Part shown: positions 10,718-18,724 of the stretch, piece by piece
How positions within the stretch are numbered: the stretch's first letter is position 1
How the letters are laid out: each line of letters starts with the position of its first letter
NCBI GenBank assembly: GCA_934590165.1
Contig: CAKTOO010000006.1
Span: 62,001 to 126,000, forward strand
Source of the DNA: an uncultured Dysosmobacter sp.
Lineage (GTDB): Bacteria > Bacillota > Clostridia > Oscillospirales > Oscillospiraceae
Direction: 5' to 3'
DNA length: 64,000 bases
Translations under genes and position numbers: made by a program
Notes under the pieces: model-generated
Told to the model about the DNA's origin: nothing
The model's database searches: none
The model's input: the letters and a program-made list of their open reading frames with translations, nothing else

Positions 10718-10950
10718 AAAAAAGCCTCCACCCCATGTTAGGGGCGAAGGCTTGCTTCACGGTACCACCCTAATTATCCCCCTTTCGGGGGCATCTTAGC
10801 CATCCGGTAACGGGGATGAACCGTTCCGCTCGTCGCGGACTGCTCCAAAGTGGCTGCTTCGCGGCGTGGGCAAGGGGCTTTCACCGTCTCCCCTCTCGCT
10901 TCGGCCGGTTTCGCAAAGCTGGCTTTGTCATGGCGTTTTTCTTGTCGAAC
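10718..10950 (-). promoter_or_regulatory. T-box leader of alaS
   Basis: The minus strand contains AGGGTGGTACCGTG (complement at 10758-10771), the T-box core that pairs with the acceptor end of uncharged tRNA. An intrinsic terminator with a TTTTTT run follows (10718-10753). Upstream GC-rich helices to about 10950 would form stem I and its partners. Specificity for tRNA-Ala is inferred from the downstream gene; the specifier codon was not located with certainty. Confidence 0.93.
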
Positions 10951-10956
10951 GAAAAT

Positions 10957-10984
10957 ATTATATCCTGTTTACGGGATTTGTCAA
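10957..10984 (-). promoter_or_regulatory. Promoter of the alaS T-box transcript
   Basis: Minus-strand TTGACA (10979-10984), 16-base spacer, TATAAT (10957-10962). The -35 lies inside the last codons of the neighbouring Cys-rich gene. Confidence 0.8.
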
Positions 10985-11166
10985 GCAGGGTCCCGCTGTT
11001 TTTTGGCCGCTTTCTTTCCCTTTACCATCACGCACTCGCCGGTGCGGGCACACTGGCCGCAGCCGCAGCAGGAGACCGCGCCGCTTTTGTGGTTGTTGAC
11101 CTTGTACCATGCCCAGGCCGCTCCGCCCAGTGCCAGACCCAGCAATAACCATGTGACCCACATCAT
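10981..11166 (-). CDS. Small Cys-rich single-pass membrane protein, FeoB-associated-like
   Basis: A 61-residue protein: one N-terminal membrane helix (WVTWLLLGLALGGAAWAWY), a cluster of five Cys (CCGCGQCARTGEC) and a Lys-rich tail. This layout matches the FeoB-associated Cys-rich membrane proteins, but no feo gene is visible in the window. The ATGATG start overlaps the stop of the preceding gene (ATGATGA) and has AGGAGGG upstream, which supports both genes. Metal or thiol function is inference. Confidence 0.65.
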   Translation of the reverse strand: MMWVTWLLLGLALGGAAWAWYKVNNHKSGAVSCCGCGQCARTGECVMVKGKKAAKKQRDPA

Positions 11167-11624
11167 CGGCGTATCCCTCCTTTTAGGGAAAGTGTACCAT
11201 GGGAAAGCGCATTCGTCAGTGGCATCTGCAACAGCCAAAGCCCCAGCAACGGCAGCAGCCGCTCAGCCGGTTCCGGCAGCGGCGGCAAAGGCACCTCCTG
11301 GGGCTCCAGAACAGAACCATCCAAACGGGGCAAGGCCCGCTGGATGCAAAGCACCGGCTCCGCCAGACTGGACAAGGTCAGGCTGTCCCGCGGCGAAAGG
11401 CCGCAGGTGACCACCGTGCCAACTCCCTCCGGTATCCGGCAGCCGCCAGGCACCAGCAAAACGCGGCACCGCAGGCGCCGCCCCGCCAAATTCGCGCATC
11501 CCTCCGGCGTCAGGGCCAGCAGGTCCCAGACAGTTCGCACCGCTTCTTCCCCGCCAGGGCAAACTGTACCCGGCGGCAGCCAGGTTCTCCACCGGTCCGG
11601 ACAGGGAAACACCCCACAGCGCAC
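11163..11624 (-). CDS. Hypothetical protein, 153 residues
   Basis: No family is recognised. The chosen GTG start follows GAGGTGGT by a few bases; two GTG codons immediately upstream are alternatives. The sequence has seven Cys, a Leu-rich middle (LLALTPEGCANLAGRRLRC) and the segment VVTCGLSPRDSLTLSSLAEP. There is no signal peptide or membrane segment. Its stop overlaps the start of the next, Cys-rich membrane gene, so a shared role is possible. The reading frame stays open well upstream of this start, so the true N terminus is uncertain. Confidence 0.5.
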   Translation of the reverse strand: MRCGVFPCPDRWRTWLPPGTVCPGGEEAVRTVWDLLALTPEGCANLAGRRLRCRVLLVPGGCRIPEGVGTVVTCGLSPRDSLTLSSLAEPVLCIQRALPRLDGSVLEPQEVPLPPLPEPAERLLPLLGLWLLQMPLTNALSHGTLSLKGGIRR

Positions 11625-11745
11625 TTGCACCACCTCATGGATAGTGTGGCCTTTCAGCGGTGTTCCATGCGAAAAATTTCCCTCGTCTTTTTGAAAAGCA
11701 TGTGCTATACTAAGCCACAGGAACTTAAATTTTGAGGTGACAACC

Positions 11746-12276
11746 TTGCATTTCTGGGCACATTTGAAAACCGTCCACCGCCACCGGGCGCTGGTGCGGA
11801 AATACTGCTTCCGGCTGGGGCTGTACTGGCAGGGGCTGACCCACGACCTGTCCAAATACTCCCCTGTGGAGTTTTTAGCCGGCGTCAAGTACTTTCAGGG
11901 GGACCACAGCCCCAACGACGCCCAGCGCAAGCGGTACGGGTACAGCGCCTCCTGGATGCACCACAAGGGCCGCAACCGCCACCACTTTGAGTACTGGACG
12001 GATTACGCCCCAGACGGCTCCGGCATCGCCGGCGTGGATATGCCGAAAAAATATGTGGCGGAGATGTTCTGTGACCGTCTGGCCGCCAGCAAGGTCTACC
12101 GGGGCGAAGCGTTTGACCCCGGCGACCCGTACAAGTTCTTCCTCCGGGGTAAGCAGCGCCGCCTGCTGCTCCACCCCAACACGGAGACATTGCTGGAGCA
12201 CATTCTGCTGACGCTGAAGGACGAGGGCGAGGACGCCGCGTTTGACTACGTGCGGCGGGAGGTTTTGGGAAAATAA
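11746..12276 (+). CDS. DUF5662 family protein
   Basis: A 176-residue soluble protein rich in His, Tyr and Trp. Segments such as LTHDLSKYSPVEFL, SWMHHKGRNRHHFEYW and MPKKYVAEMFCDRLAASKVY are characteristic of DUF5662, a family of unknown biochemistry common in gut Firmicutes; the paired HH and HD residues suggest a metal site. GAGGTGA directly precedes a TTG at 11746, taken as the start; a GTG at 11737 is the alternative but would overlap the ribosome site. It is a single-gene unit ended by a strong terminator. Confidence 0.75.
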   Translation: MHFWAHLKTVHRHRALVRKYCFRLGLYWQGLTHDLSKYSPVEFLAGVKYFQGDHSPNDAQRKRYGYSASWMHHKGRNRHHFEYWTDYAPDGSGIAGVDMPKKYVAEMFCDRLAASKVYRGEAFDPGDPYKFFLRGKQRRLLLHPNTETLLEHILLTLKDEGEDAAFDYVRREVLGK

Positions 12277-12279
12277 CAG

Positions 12280-12312
12280 CAGCGCCGGGAGTATGCTCCC
12301 GGCGCTGTTTCT
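12280..12312 (+). terminator. Terminator after the DUF5662 gene
   Basis: Perfect 12-bp stem (12280-12291 with 12296-12307), TATG loop, then TTTCTTTT. It lies between convergent genes and may also serve the minus-strand regulator. Confidence 0.8.
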
Positions 12313-12314
12313 TT

Positions 12315-12902
12315 TCAAAGCAATCTGCTGACCGCCATACCGGCGGCACGGACACCCACAACGCTGATACCTGCCGCGGCCCAGCCAACGGACACCATGC
12401 CCAGGGCCACGGCCCCGGCGGCAATCATGCCCAGCGAAAAGATGCCTGCCGAGATCAGGCCGATGCTCACCACGCCCACGGAGAAATTGCCGATGGCGAT
12501 GACACCCACCGCCAAACTGTTTGAGGAAGGATGCCGGTCACGGCCAAAGCGGATGGACACCAGCGGCAGGCCAAAGATGCGGGTCTTGCTGGTGTAGCGG
12601 TAATAGGGTCCCCAGCTGCCCCGGTAATCGCTGGCCAGCGCGTCCAGCTTTTGCTCCAGGCGGGCAGTGTCCACGCTGTTCTCTGCCGCCTGCTCCTGTT
12701 CCTCTATGTGATCCTTTACCAGGTAGTCCACGCTGACACCGAACAGTTCTGACAAGGCAATCAGCTTCACAAGCTCAGGCATGGCGGCGCCGCTCTCCCA
12801 TTTACTGACGGACTGCCGGGTGACGCCCAGCTGGTCCGCCAACTGCTCCTGGGAAAGCCCTGCCTTTTTACGGAGGTCTGTCAGCTTTGCGGAAAATTCC
12901 AT
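12315..12902 (-). CDS. XRE-family regulator with hydrophobic repeat C-terminal domain
   Basis: A 195-residue protein. Residues 1-60 are an XRE helix-turn-helix (LRKKAGLSQEQLADQLGVTRQS, LFGVSVDYLVKD). After a linker, about 125-195 is a run of short Gly/Ala/Ile repeats (VGVIAIGNFSVGVVSIG, AAGAVALGMVSVGWAAAG), either a membrane hairpin set or a small beta-helix, as in many clostridial membrane-associated XRE proteins. The start at 12902 is chosen because the predicted -10 hexamer overlaps the ATG at 12941, which therefore cannot be translated from that promoter. The ribosome site is weak. Confidence 0.78.
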   Translation of the reverse strand: MEFSAKLTDLRKKAGLSQEQLADQLGVTRQSVSKWESGAAMPELVKLIALSELFGVSVDYLVKDHIEEQEQAAENSVDTARLEQKLDALASDYRGSWGPYYRYTSKTRIFGLPLVSIRFGRDRHPSSNSLAVGVIAIGNFSVGVVSIGLISAGIFSLGMIAAGAVALGMVSVGWAAAGISVVGVRAAGMAVSRLL

Positions 12903-12936
12903 ATGCGGTACACTCGCTTTCAGTTTGGATGGCTTG

Positions 12937-12979
12937 ATCATAAAACACCCGCCGCGTTTTGACAAGAACGCGGCGGGTG
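12937..12979 (-). promoter_or_regulatory. Promoter and operator-like inverted repeat of the XRE gene
   Basis: Minus-strand TTGTCA (complement 12960-12965), 17-base spacer, TATGAT (12937-12942). A perfect 13-bp inverted repeat (12946-12958 with 12967-12979) flanks the -35 and fills the spacer, a good position for autorepression. The same repeat could fold as a hairpin in read-through RNA. Confidence 0.55.
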
Positions 12980-13018
12980 GAAGTTTGTCAACCGCGGGTT
13001 GCACCGCTTGTGCCGCAA

Positions 13019-13046
13019 GGAAAAGCCGCCGGGAATTCCCGGCGGT
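13019..13046 (-). terminator. Terminator after the FAD oxidoreductase gene
   Basis: Perfect 8-bp stem (13026-13033 with 13038-13045) with AATT loop, then CTTTTCC on the minus strand. Confidence 0.75.
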
Positions 13047-13062
13047 TATATATTCCTTTGGC

Positions 13063-14460
13063 TCAACCCTCTTCCGCGATCTTGCGGCCCATAAGGGTGC
13101 CCATGACGGAGGCCATCATGAGGCCCCGGGTCCAGCCGGAGCTGTCGCCCAGGCAGTGGAGACCCTTCAGGCTGGTGTTGAAGTCCGTGTCCATCTTCAC
13201 CCGGTTGGAGTAGAACTTCAGCTCGGGAGAGTACAGCAGTGTCTCATAAGCGGCAAAGCCCGGCACCACGTAATCCATGGCCTGGATGAAGTTGATGATG
13301 TTGATCATGGCCCGGTAAGGCATGGCGGCGGTGATGTCGCCAGCCACGGCGTCCGGCAGCGTGGGCCGGATGTTGGACTGGGCCAGTTCCTTCTGCCAGG
13401 TACGCTTGCCGTCCAGAATGTCGCCAAAGCGCTGGACCAGGATCTGGCCGTTGGCCAGCATGTTGGTCAACTCGCCCACCTTCTGGGCGTAGGCGATGGG
13501 CTGGTTGAAGGGCACAGAGAAGTTATGGGAGCACAGAATGGAGAGGTTCGTATTGTCGCTCTTCAGGTCCTTGTAGGAATGGCCGTTGACCACTGCCAGA
13601 TTGTTGTCGTAATTCTCCTGGCTGACAAAGCCGCCGGGGTTCTGGCAGAAGGTGCGGACCTTGTTCTTGAAGGGCCGGGGATAGCCCACCAGCTTGGACT
13701 CGTACAGCACCCGGTTCACGGTCTCCATGACCTCGTTGCGGACCTCCACCCGGACGCCGATGTCCACGGTGCCGGGAGCATGGGCGATGTTGTGCTCAGC
13801 GCAGAGCTTTTCCAGCCAGTCGGCACCCCGGCGTCCGGTGGCCACCACGGTGTGCTTGGCATAGATCTCCAGGTCTGTCTTGCCGTTGGAGATGGAGACA
13901 CCCTTGCAGACATCATTCTCCAGGATCAGGTTGCTGCACTCGTAGCCGAAATACATCTCCACGCCGTTTTCCTGGAGGTAGCGCTCAATGGCCAGGTAAA
14001 TGGCCTGGGCCTTTTCCGTGCCCATGTGGCGGATGGGGCAGTCCACCAGCTTCAGTCCCGCCTGGATGGCCCGCTTGCGGATCTCCTTGCGTTCCTCCTC
14101 GTGCTCCAGGCCCTCAATGTGGGTATCCGCGCCGAAATCCAGATAGATCTGATCGGCGTAATGGATGGTCTCCTGGGCCAGGTCCGCGCCGATGAGGGTG
14201 GGCAGGTCGCCGCCCACCTCGTAGCTGAGAGACAGCTTGCCGTCGGAGAAGGCACCGGCGCCGGAAAAGCCGGTGGTGATATGACAATAGGGCTTGCAGT
14301 TCACGCACTTGCGGGTCTTGTCCTTGGGGCAGTGGCGCTTTTCCACCGGCTGTCCCTTTTCCACCATGATGATCTTCTGCTGGCTGCCCTTTTTGATCAT
14401 CTCCAGGGCGGTGAAAATACCGGCCGGGCCGGCGCCGACGATGACAACATCTGCGTTCAT
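13063..14460 (-). CDS. FAD-dependent oxidoreductase, uncharacterized dehydrogenase family
   Basis: A 465-residue flavoprotein of the COG2509 type. The N terminus has the dinucleotide-binding motif VVIVGAGPAGIFTALEM; a Cys cluster CVNCKPYC follows at about 52-59, with HITTGFSGAGAFSDGKL; GRRGADWLEKL and a C-terminal GDSSGWTRGLMMASVMG complete the FAD site. The substrate is unknown. The gene starts 16 bases after the U32 gene, so it probably ends the mltG-U32-FAD transcript, which is closed by the terminator at 13019-13046. Confidence 0.88.
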   Translation of the reverse strand: MNADVVIVGAGPAGIFTALEMIKKGSQQKIIMVEKGQPVEKRHCPKDKTRKCVNCKPYCHITTGFSGAGAFSDGKLSLSYEVGGDLPTLIGADLAQETIHYADQIYLDFGADTHIEGLEHEEERKEIRKRAIQAGLKLVDCPIRHMGTEKAQAIYLAIERYLQENGVEMYFGYECSNLILENDVCKGVSISNGKTDLEIYAKHTVVATGRRGADWLEKLCAEHNIAHAPGTVDIGVRVEVRNEVMETVNRVLYESKLVGYPRPFKNKVRTFCQNPGGFVSQENYDNNLAVVNGHSYKDLKSDNTNLSILCSHNFSVPFNQPIAYAQKVGELTNMLANGQILVQRFGDILDGKRTWQKELAQSNIRPTLPDAVAGDITAAMPYRAMINIINFIQAMDYVVPGFAAYETLLYSPELKFYSNRVKMDTDFNTSLKGLHCLGDSSGWTRGLMMASVMGTLMGRKIAEEG

Positions 14461-14476
14461 AATTTCCTCTTTCTCC

Positions 14477-15712
14477 TCATTTGGCTGATAGTTCCACCGC
14501 GTGGCGCACCAGGGTAAAGGGCGGCACCGGGCGCGGCAATTTCATATGGAAGGCCATCTGCGGGGTCCGGGGCTCGTCCAGGATCATCCCTTCCCCATCC
14601 GTCATTTCCGGGACGGTCATGGCAAAGGGCCGCAGGTCCGGACCCACCAACTCCACGGTATCTCCGGCGCGGAATTTGTTCCGCAGGGACAGCGTGGCGT
14701 TGCCTGCTTCGTCGCAATCGGTGACAAGCGCAACCACTTGCCATTCTCTGATATACCGGGAATTATTGTAATACTGTCCCGGGGGACCATAATAAAAGCC
14801 CGTGGAATAAGGCCGGTGGCTCACGTGCTCCACCTCGTCCCGCCAGACGCTGTCCGCGGGCCTTCCGGCCGCCGCGTCATCCAGACAGTGGCGGTAGGCA
14901 CCGGTGACGATGGCGGCGTAATAGGCGGACTTGGCCCGTCCTTCGATCTTCAGGCTGTCCAATCCCGCGTCCATCAGGTCCGCCAGGTGGTCGATCATGC
15001 ACATATCCCGGGAGTTGAGAATGTATGTGCCCTTGGCATCCTCCTCAACGGGGAAATACTCCCCGGGGCGCTTTTCCTCCATCAGGGCATACTGATAGCG
15101 GCAGGGCTGGGCACAGGCGCCCCGGCTGGAGTCCCGGCCCGTCATGTAATTGGAGAGCAGGCAACGGCCAGAATAGCTGACGCACATGGCGCCGTGGACA
15201 AAGGCCTCGATCTCCAGGTCCGCCGGGGTCTTTTCCCGGATGGTGCGGATCTCCTCCAGTCCCACCTCCCGGGCCAAGATCACCCGGGAGGCACCCAGGT
15301 CATACCAGGCCCGGGCAGTCTCATAATTGCTGATGCTGGCCTGGGTGGAAACATGCCGCTGGCAGCGGGGTGCGTACTTCCCCGCCAGAGTAAAGGCCCC
15401 CAGGTCCGCCACAATGAGGGCATCCACCCCGGCGTCGTTCAAGCGCTCCAGATGCTCCGGCAGGCGGGCGATCTCATCGTTTCGGGGCATGGTATTGATG
15501 GTGCAGTGGACCCGGACGCCGTGGCGGTGGGCAAAGTCCACCGCCCGGGGCAGCTCCTCCGGGGAAAAATTCCCCGCAAAGGCCCGCATCCCGAAGTCCG
15601 TGCCCGCCAGATACACCGCGTCGGCACCATACAGCACCGCCATTTTCAGCCGTTCCATATCCCCCGCCGGAGCCAGCAGCTCCGGCTTTTTTCTCGTGTC
15701 AGTTTCCAACAT
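14477..15712 (-). CDS. Peptidase U32 family protein, TrhP/YegQ-like tRNA hydroxylation factor
   Basis: A 411-residue U32 protein: PELLAPAGDMERLKMAVLYG at the start, the signature EAFVHGAMCVSYSGRCLLS and Cys residues in RGACAQPCRYQY that could hold an Fe-S cluster, then a C-terminal beta domain. Members such as Bacillus YrrN/YrrO (TrhP) and E. coli YegQ take part in prephenate-dependent tRNA U34 hydroxylation. Gene order after mltG matches the Bacillus yrrL-yrrN/O neighbourhood. The ATG lies inside the end of mltG; a GTG two codons upstream is possible. Assignment as TrhP rather than a protease is an inference from family and context. Confidence 0.85.
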   Translation of the reverse strand: MLETDTRKKPELLAPAGDMERLKMAVLYGADAVYLAGTDFGMRAFAGNFSPEELPRAVDFAHRHGVRVHCTINTMPRNDEIARLPEHLERLNDAGVDALIVADLGAFTLAGKYAPRCQRHVSTQASISNYETARAWYDLGASRVILAREVGLEEIRTIREKTPADLEIEAFVHGAMCVSYSGRCLLSNYMTGRDSSRGACAQPCRYQYALMEEKRPGEYFPVEEDAKGTYILNSRDMCMIDHLADLMDAGLDSLKIEGRAKSAYYAAIVTGAYRHCLDDAAAGRPADSVWRDEVEHVSHRPYSTGFYYGPPGQYYNNSRYIREWQVVALVTDCDEAGNATLSLRNKFRAGDTVELVGPDLRPFAMTVPEMTDGEGMILDEPRTPQMAFHMKLPRPVPPFTLVRHAVELSAK

Positions 15713-16853
15713 AGTCACTGCTGTTCAGGAAGGCGTTATGCTCCTGCAAGGTGGCGGAGAAGTGGTGCTTTCCGTCCTTGCCCAGGGCATAGTAGTAATA
15801 ATTGGTCTCGGCAGGCTCCAGGGCCGCTTCGATGGACGCCAAGCCCGGGTTTGCAATGGGCGTGGGCGGCAGGCCCGCGTACTTATAGAGGTTATACTTG
15901 GAATCGGTCTGCTTGTCGGCGTTGGTGATGGCGCCCTCGTGGTCCGGCAGCGCATACAGCAGCGAGGCATCGATCTGCAGCAGGCCGTAGGTGCCGCCCT
16001 TGTCGCCGGGACCCTCCAGGCGGTTGTAGATGACAGAGGCGATCTTCGCCTGGTCCGTACCATCGGTCTCCTTTTCAATGAGGGAGGCAATGGTGATGAT
16101 CTTTTTCAAATCATAGCCCCGGGCCTGCGCTAGGGCCAGCAGGTCGTCATCCAGCTTGCTGTCAAAGTTCTTGATGAGCCGGTTCAGGGCGTTGGTGGGC
16201 TTCTCGTTCAGATAGAAATCGTAGGTGTCCGGGAACAGGTAGCCCTCCAGGCGGCTGATATCCTCGGAACTGTTATCGATATATTCATAGTCAAAGGTGG
16301 CGGTCTTGGCGGCCTCCAACAGGTTTTCCTCCGTATTGACGCCCTTTTCCGCCATCAGGTGGATGATCTGGGCAACGGTATAGCCCTCCGGGATGGTGAT
16401 ACGAACGGTATCCGAATTCAGGTTTCCGGAGGAGTTGTGCATACCGATGATCAGGGCCCGGTAATCCATGTCCGTGTTCAGCTCATAGGTGCCGGTGCCG
16501 ATCTTGTCCTTGGCATCCGCCACTGTGGCAAACAGCTTGAAAAACCACTTGTACTGGATGAGACCCGCATCCTCCAGTTTGTCCGCGATGGTGGAGATGC
16601 TGTCATCCGCAGTCACCTCAATGGTGGCAGTGATGTCCTCCTTGTTGAAGGCGCACAAATCGTTGATGAGCAGCCAGCCCACACCCGCCAGGATGGCAGA
16701 GGTGATGAGCACGAACAGCAGATACGTGAAAATGTTGAAGCGGTGCTTTTTCCGCTTCCTGGGGCGGCGAGAGGGTGCCGTCTGTCCGCCCTGGCTCCGG
16801 CGCACCTGCTCCGTGTCCCAGCTGGCGGTATCTTCCCTTTTGTAATCAGCCAT
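15699..16853 (-). CDS. mltG: Endolytic peptidoglycan transglycosylase MltG
   Basis: A 384-residue single-pass membrane protein that cleaves nascent glycan strands and sets their length. A charged cytoplasmic N terminus with the basic run RRPRKRKKHRF is followed by a membrane helix (about 45-65), a LysM-like region (VTADDSISTIADKLEDAGLI) and the YceG domain with LEGYLFPDTYDFY, SLIEKET and the ending PPTPIANPGLASIEAAL. The Glu of the IEKET motif is the catalytic residue of the family. The ATG has GGAGG five bases upstream. It shares a transcript with the U32 gene. Confidence 0.93.
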   Translation of the reverse strand: MADYKREDTASWDTEQVRRSQGGQTAPSRRPRKRKKHRFNIFTYLLFVLITSAILAGVGWLLINDLCAFNKEDITATIEVTADDSISTIADKLEDAGLIQYKWFFKLFATVADAKDKIGTGTYELNTDMDYRALIIGMHNSSGNLNSDTVRITIPEGYTVAQIIHLMAEKGVNTEENLLEAAKTATFDYEYIDNSSEDISRLEGYLFPDTYDFYLNEKPTNALNRLIKNFDSKLDDDLLALAQARGYDLKKIITIASLIEKETDGTDQAKIASVIYNRLEGPGDKGGTYGLLQIDASLLYALPDHEGAITNADKQTDSKYNLYKYAGLPPTPIANPGLASIEAALEPAETNYYYYALGKDGKHHFSATLQEHNAFLNSSDYVGN

Positions 16854-17002
16854 ATGAACCTCCAAACCTGCCTTGCCGGCCGGAATTCCGGAAAGGACTT
16901 GCTCTGTTTCTGATTTTCTGCGTTGGATGCAAAATTTTCTTTTGGCCAGGCTCCCAACGGGTCGCCCGTGCATAGAATGTCTCAAAGTGAGGTGACAATA
17001 TC

Positions 17003-17161
17003 ATGTGCTTCAACAACGGAAATAATGACTGTTCCTGCCTGTGGATCATTCTCATCATCATTCTGTTGGTGTGCTGCTGCGGCGGTTCCTGGGGCGGCAA
17101 CTGGGGCGGCTGCAACTGCGGCAATAACTGCAACGACAACTGCGGCTCCAGCTGCTGCTGA
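17003..17161 (+). CDS. 52-residue Cys-rich, Trp/Gly-rich membrane peptide
   Basis: The frame reads MCFNNGNNDCSC, a hydrophobic core LWIILIIILLV, then CCCGGSWGGNWGGCNCGNNC and an end with NCGSSCC: 13 Cys in 52 residues. GAGGTG precedes the ATG at good spacing, and an intrinsic terminator follows at once, so it has the signals of a real gene despite its size. It resembles the short high-Cys chorion-like proteins of spore-forming Clostridia, whose role is unknown. It diverges from mltG. Metal binding, disulfide armour or spore-coat association are only possibilities. Confidence 0.7.
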   Translation: MCFNNGNNDCSCLWIILIIILLVCCCGGSWGGNWGGCNCGNNCNDNCGSSCC

Positions 17162-17175
17162 CACCCCGGCGATTA

Positions 17176-17197
17176 GGGACGCCCCGCGTCCCTTTTC
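17176..17197 (+). terminator. Terminator after the Cys-rich peptide gene
   Basis: GGGACGC-ccc-GCGTCCC stem followed by TTTT. Confidence 0.75.
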
Positions 17198-17220
17198 GCG
17201 GTGTTGTTCCGGGACAGGCT

Positions 17221-17886
17221 TTATAAAAGCCCTTTCACAACGCCCCAGACCTCCCGGTGGATATCCTCCACGGACCGGGGGCTGTCCCCTTCCGCGCAGA
17301 GGATTACATGCCAGCCGCACTGGCGGACCACCTCCCGGGCGTTGGCCCGGCAGCTTTTCAAATACGCCTCGTCCTGCTCGTGAATGTCCGCGTGGGTGCC
17401 GGTGGCCTGCTCACGGCCGCGCATCATACGCTCCGTGATCTCCGTGGGCATGTCCAGATAGAGGACCAGGTCCGGCTCCGGCAGGCCCAGGCGCCCGTAT
17501 TCCAGTCCAAAGAGCCAGTCCAGATATTCCTTCCGCTCCCCTTCCGGCAGCTTGGAGGCCTGGTGGACGGCATTGGAGGTGGTATAGCGGTCCGCCACGA
17601 TGAGACCGCCGGCTTCATAGAAACCACCCCAGTCCTGCTTATAGGAGGCGTAGCGGTCCATGGAGAAAAACAGCGAGGCGGCGTAGGCGTTTACGTCGCC
17701 GGGATTCTTCCCTAAGCTGCCGTTCAGATACTCCTGCACCATGACGGCGGAGGGCTGGCCGTACCGGGGAAAGTCGATGTTTTTGAAAGGGATGCCCTCC
17801 CGGGTCAGATGCTGGCACAGCAGGCGGGACTGGGTGGCCTTGCCGGAGCCGTCCGTTCCCTCGAACACGATGAGTTTTCCCTTCAT
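17221..17886 (-). CDS. tmk: dTMP kinase-like nucleoside monophosphate kinase
   Basis: A 221-residue P-loop kinase: KLIVFEGTDGSGKATQSRLL holds the Walker A motif, ADRYTTSNAVHQ the DR(Y/F) signature, and DLVLYLDMP with a lid containing RGREQATGTHADIHE follows. It should phosphorylate dTMP to dTDP. The variant P-loop with KAT and the somewhat long lid place it in the clostridial second type of thymidylate kinase-like proteins, so another substrate is possible. Its start overlaps the stop of tagA (ATGA). The N terminus is fixed by that overlap and by the P-loop position. Confidence 0.85.
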   Translation of the reverse strand: MKGKLIVFEGTDGSGKATQSRLLCQHLTREGIPFKNIDFPRYGQPSAVMVQEYLNGSLGKNPGDVNAYAASLFFSMDRYASYKQDWGGFYEAGGLIVADRYTTSNAVHQASKLPEGERKEYLDWLFGLEYGRLGLPEPDLVLYLDMPTEITERMMRGREQATGTHADIHEQDEAYLKSCRANAREVVRQCGWHVILCAEGDSPRSVEDIHREVWGVVKGLL

Positions 17887-18602
17887 TTTTTCCGCTTCTC
17901 CTGCTCTACATGCACCAAAAACAGAGGCAGCTTCATCATGCGGCCGATGCGTCTGGGCTCCTTGCACAGGCGGTAGAACCACTCCAGCCCGTGGTCAGAC
18001 CAGAACTTGGGGGCACGCTCCACCACGCCGGCAAACACATCCAGGCTGCCGCCCAGACCGCACAGCAGATTGGCACCGGTCTCCGGGCCGTGCTTTTTCA
18101 TCCACAGTTCCTGCTTGGGCGCGCCCAGGCAAACAAATACCGCGTCCGCGCCGCTGCGGCGGATCTCCTCCACCACCGGGGCATCCTCCTGGAAATAGCC
18201 GTCATGGGTGCCGGCGATGACCAGGCCGGGATATTTCCGCTCCAGATTGCGGGCGGCCATGTCCGCCACACCGGGCTTCGCTCCCAGCAAAAACAAGGAC
18301 TTTCCCTCTTTGGCCATGCCCTCCATCAGCCCGGCGGCAAACTCGACGCCGGGGGTCTTTTCCTTCAGAGGCGTGCCCAGCATGGCGGCACCCTTTATCA
18401 CGCCGATGCCGTCCGGCAGGACCAGGTCCGCTTCGTTGACGGCGATCTTCGCCGCCAAATTTTCCCGGCAGACCTCCACGATCTCCGGATTGGGCGTGAC
18501 CACATAGTGGCAGCCGGGACTGTTCACCAGCCGAAGCCCCTCCGCCACGGCCTCCGCCATGGTCAAATTATCGAAACCGACGCCAAGAACGTCGATGCGC
18601 AT
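17883..18602 (-). CDS. tagA: WecG/TagA/CpsF-family N-acetylmannosaminyltransferase
   Basis: A 239-residue glycosyltransferase (GT26). In teichoic acid synthesis TagA adds ManNAc to undecaprenyl-diphospho-GlcNAc on the inner membrane face. Typical features are VLGVGFDNLTMAEAV, VVTPNPEIVEVCR, LPDGIGVIKGAAMLG, a Rossmann-like LFLLGAKPGVADMAA and the ending VFVCLGAPKQELWMKKHG through LGGSLDVFAG. The Asp in LPDG is the expected catalytic residue. TagO and MnaA, the enzymes acting just before it, lie near 52-54 kb. GAGGTGAT precedes the ATG. Confidence 0.9.
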   Translation of the reverse strand: MRIDVLGVGFDNLTMAEAVAEGLRLVNSPGCHYVVTPNPEIVEVCRENLAAKIAVNEADLVLPDGIGVIKGAAMLGTPLKEKTPGVEFAAGLMEGMAKEGKSLFLLGAKPGVADMAARNLERKYPGLVIAGTHDGYFQEDAPVVEEIRRSGADAVFVCLGAPKQELWMKKHGPETGANLLCGLGGSLDVFAGVVERAPKFWSDHGLEWFYRLCKEPRRIGRMMKLPLFLVHVEQEKRKK

Positions 18603-18636
18603 AAAATCACCTCGTTACATACTCATACAGTTTAAG

Positions 18637-18666
18637 AGTATATCATAAGGTCGGCCCTTTGTCCAA
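18637..18666 (-). promoter_or_regulatory. Promoter of tagA-tmk
   Basis: Minus-strand TTGGAC (18661-18666), 18-base spacer, TATACT (18637-18642). Confidence 0.5.
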
Positions 18667-18679
18667 CAAAAAATCCACA

Positions 18680-18713
18680 AAGAAAACACCCACGCGGAAT
18701 CCCGCATGGGTGT
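18680..18713 (-). terminator. Terminator after the EamA transporter gene
   Basis: ACACCCATGCGG pairs with CCGCGTGGGTGT (one mismatch pair), followed by TTTTCTTTG on the minus strand. Confidence 0.8.
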
Positions 18714-18724
18714 CTGGGCTCTGT

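Noticed and set aside
11625..11888. N-terminal extension of the 153-residue hypothetical to an ATG at 11888
   Set aside because: It would run antisense through the DUF5662 gene start and its ribosome site; the extra residues look random, and a GTG at 11624 has a proper ribosome site.
16972..16979. CATAGAAT upstream of the Cys-rich peptide as a sigma-E -10 element
   Set aside because: It matches CATACAAT at 7 of 8, but no matching -35 was found at the right distance, so it was not called.
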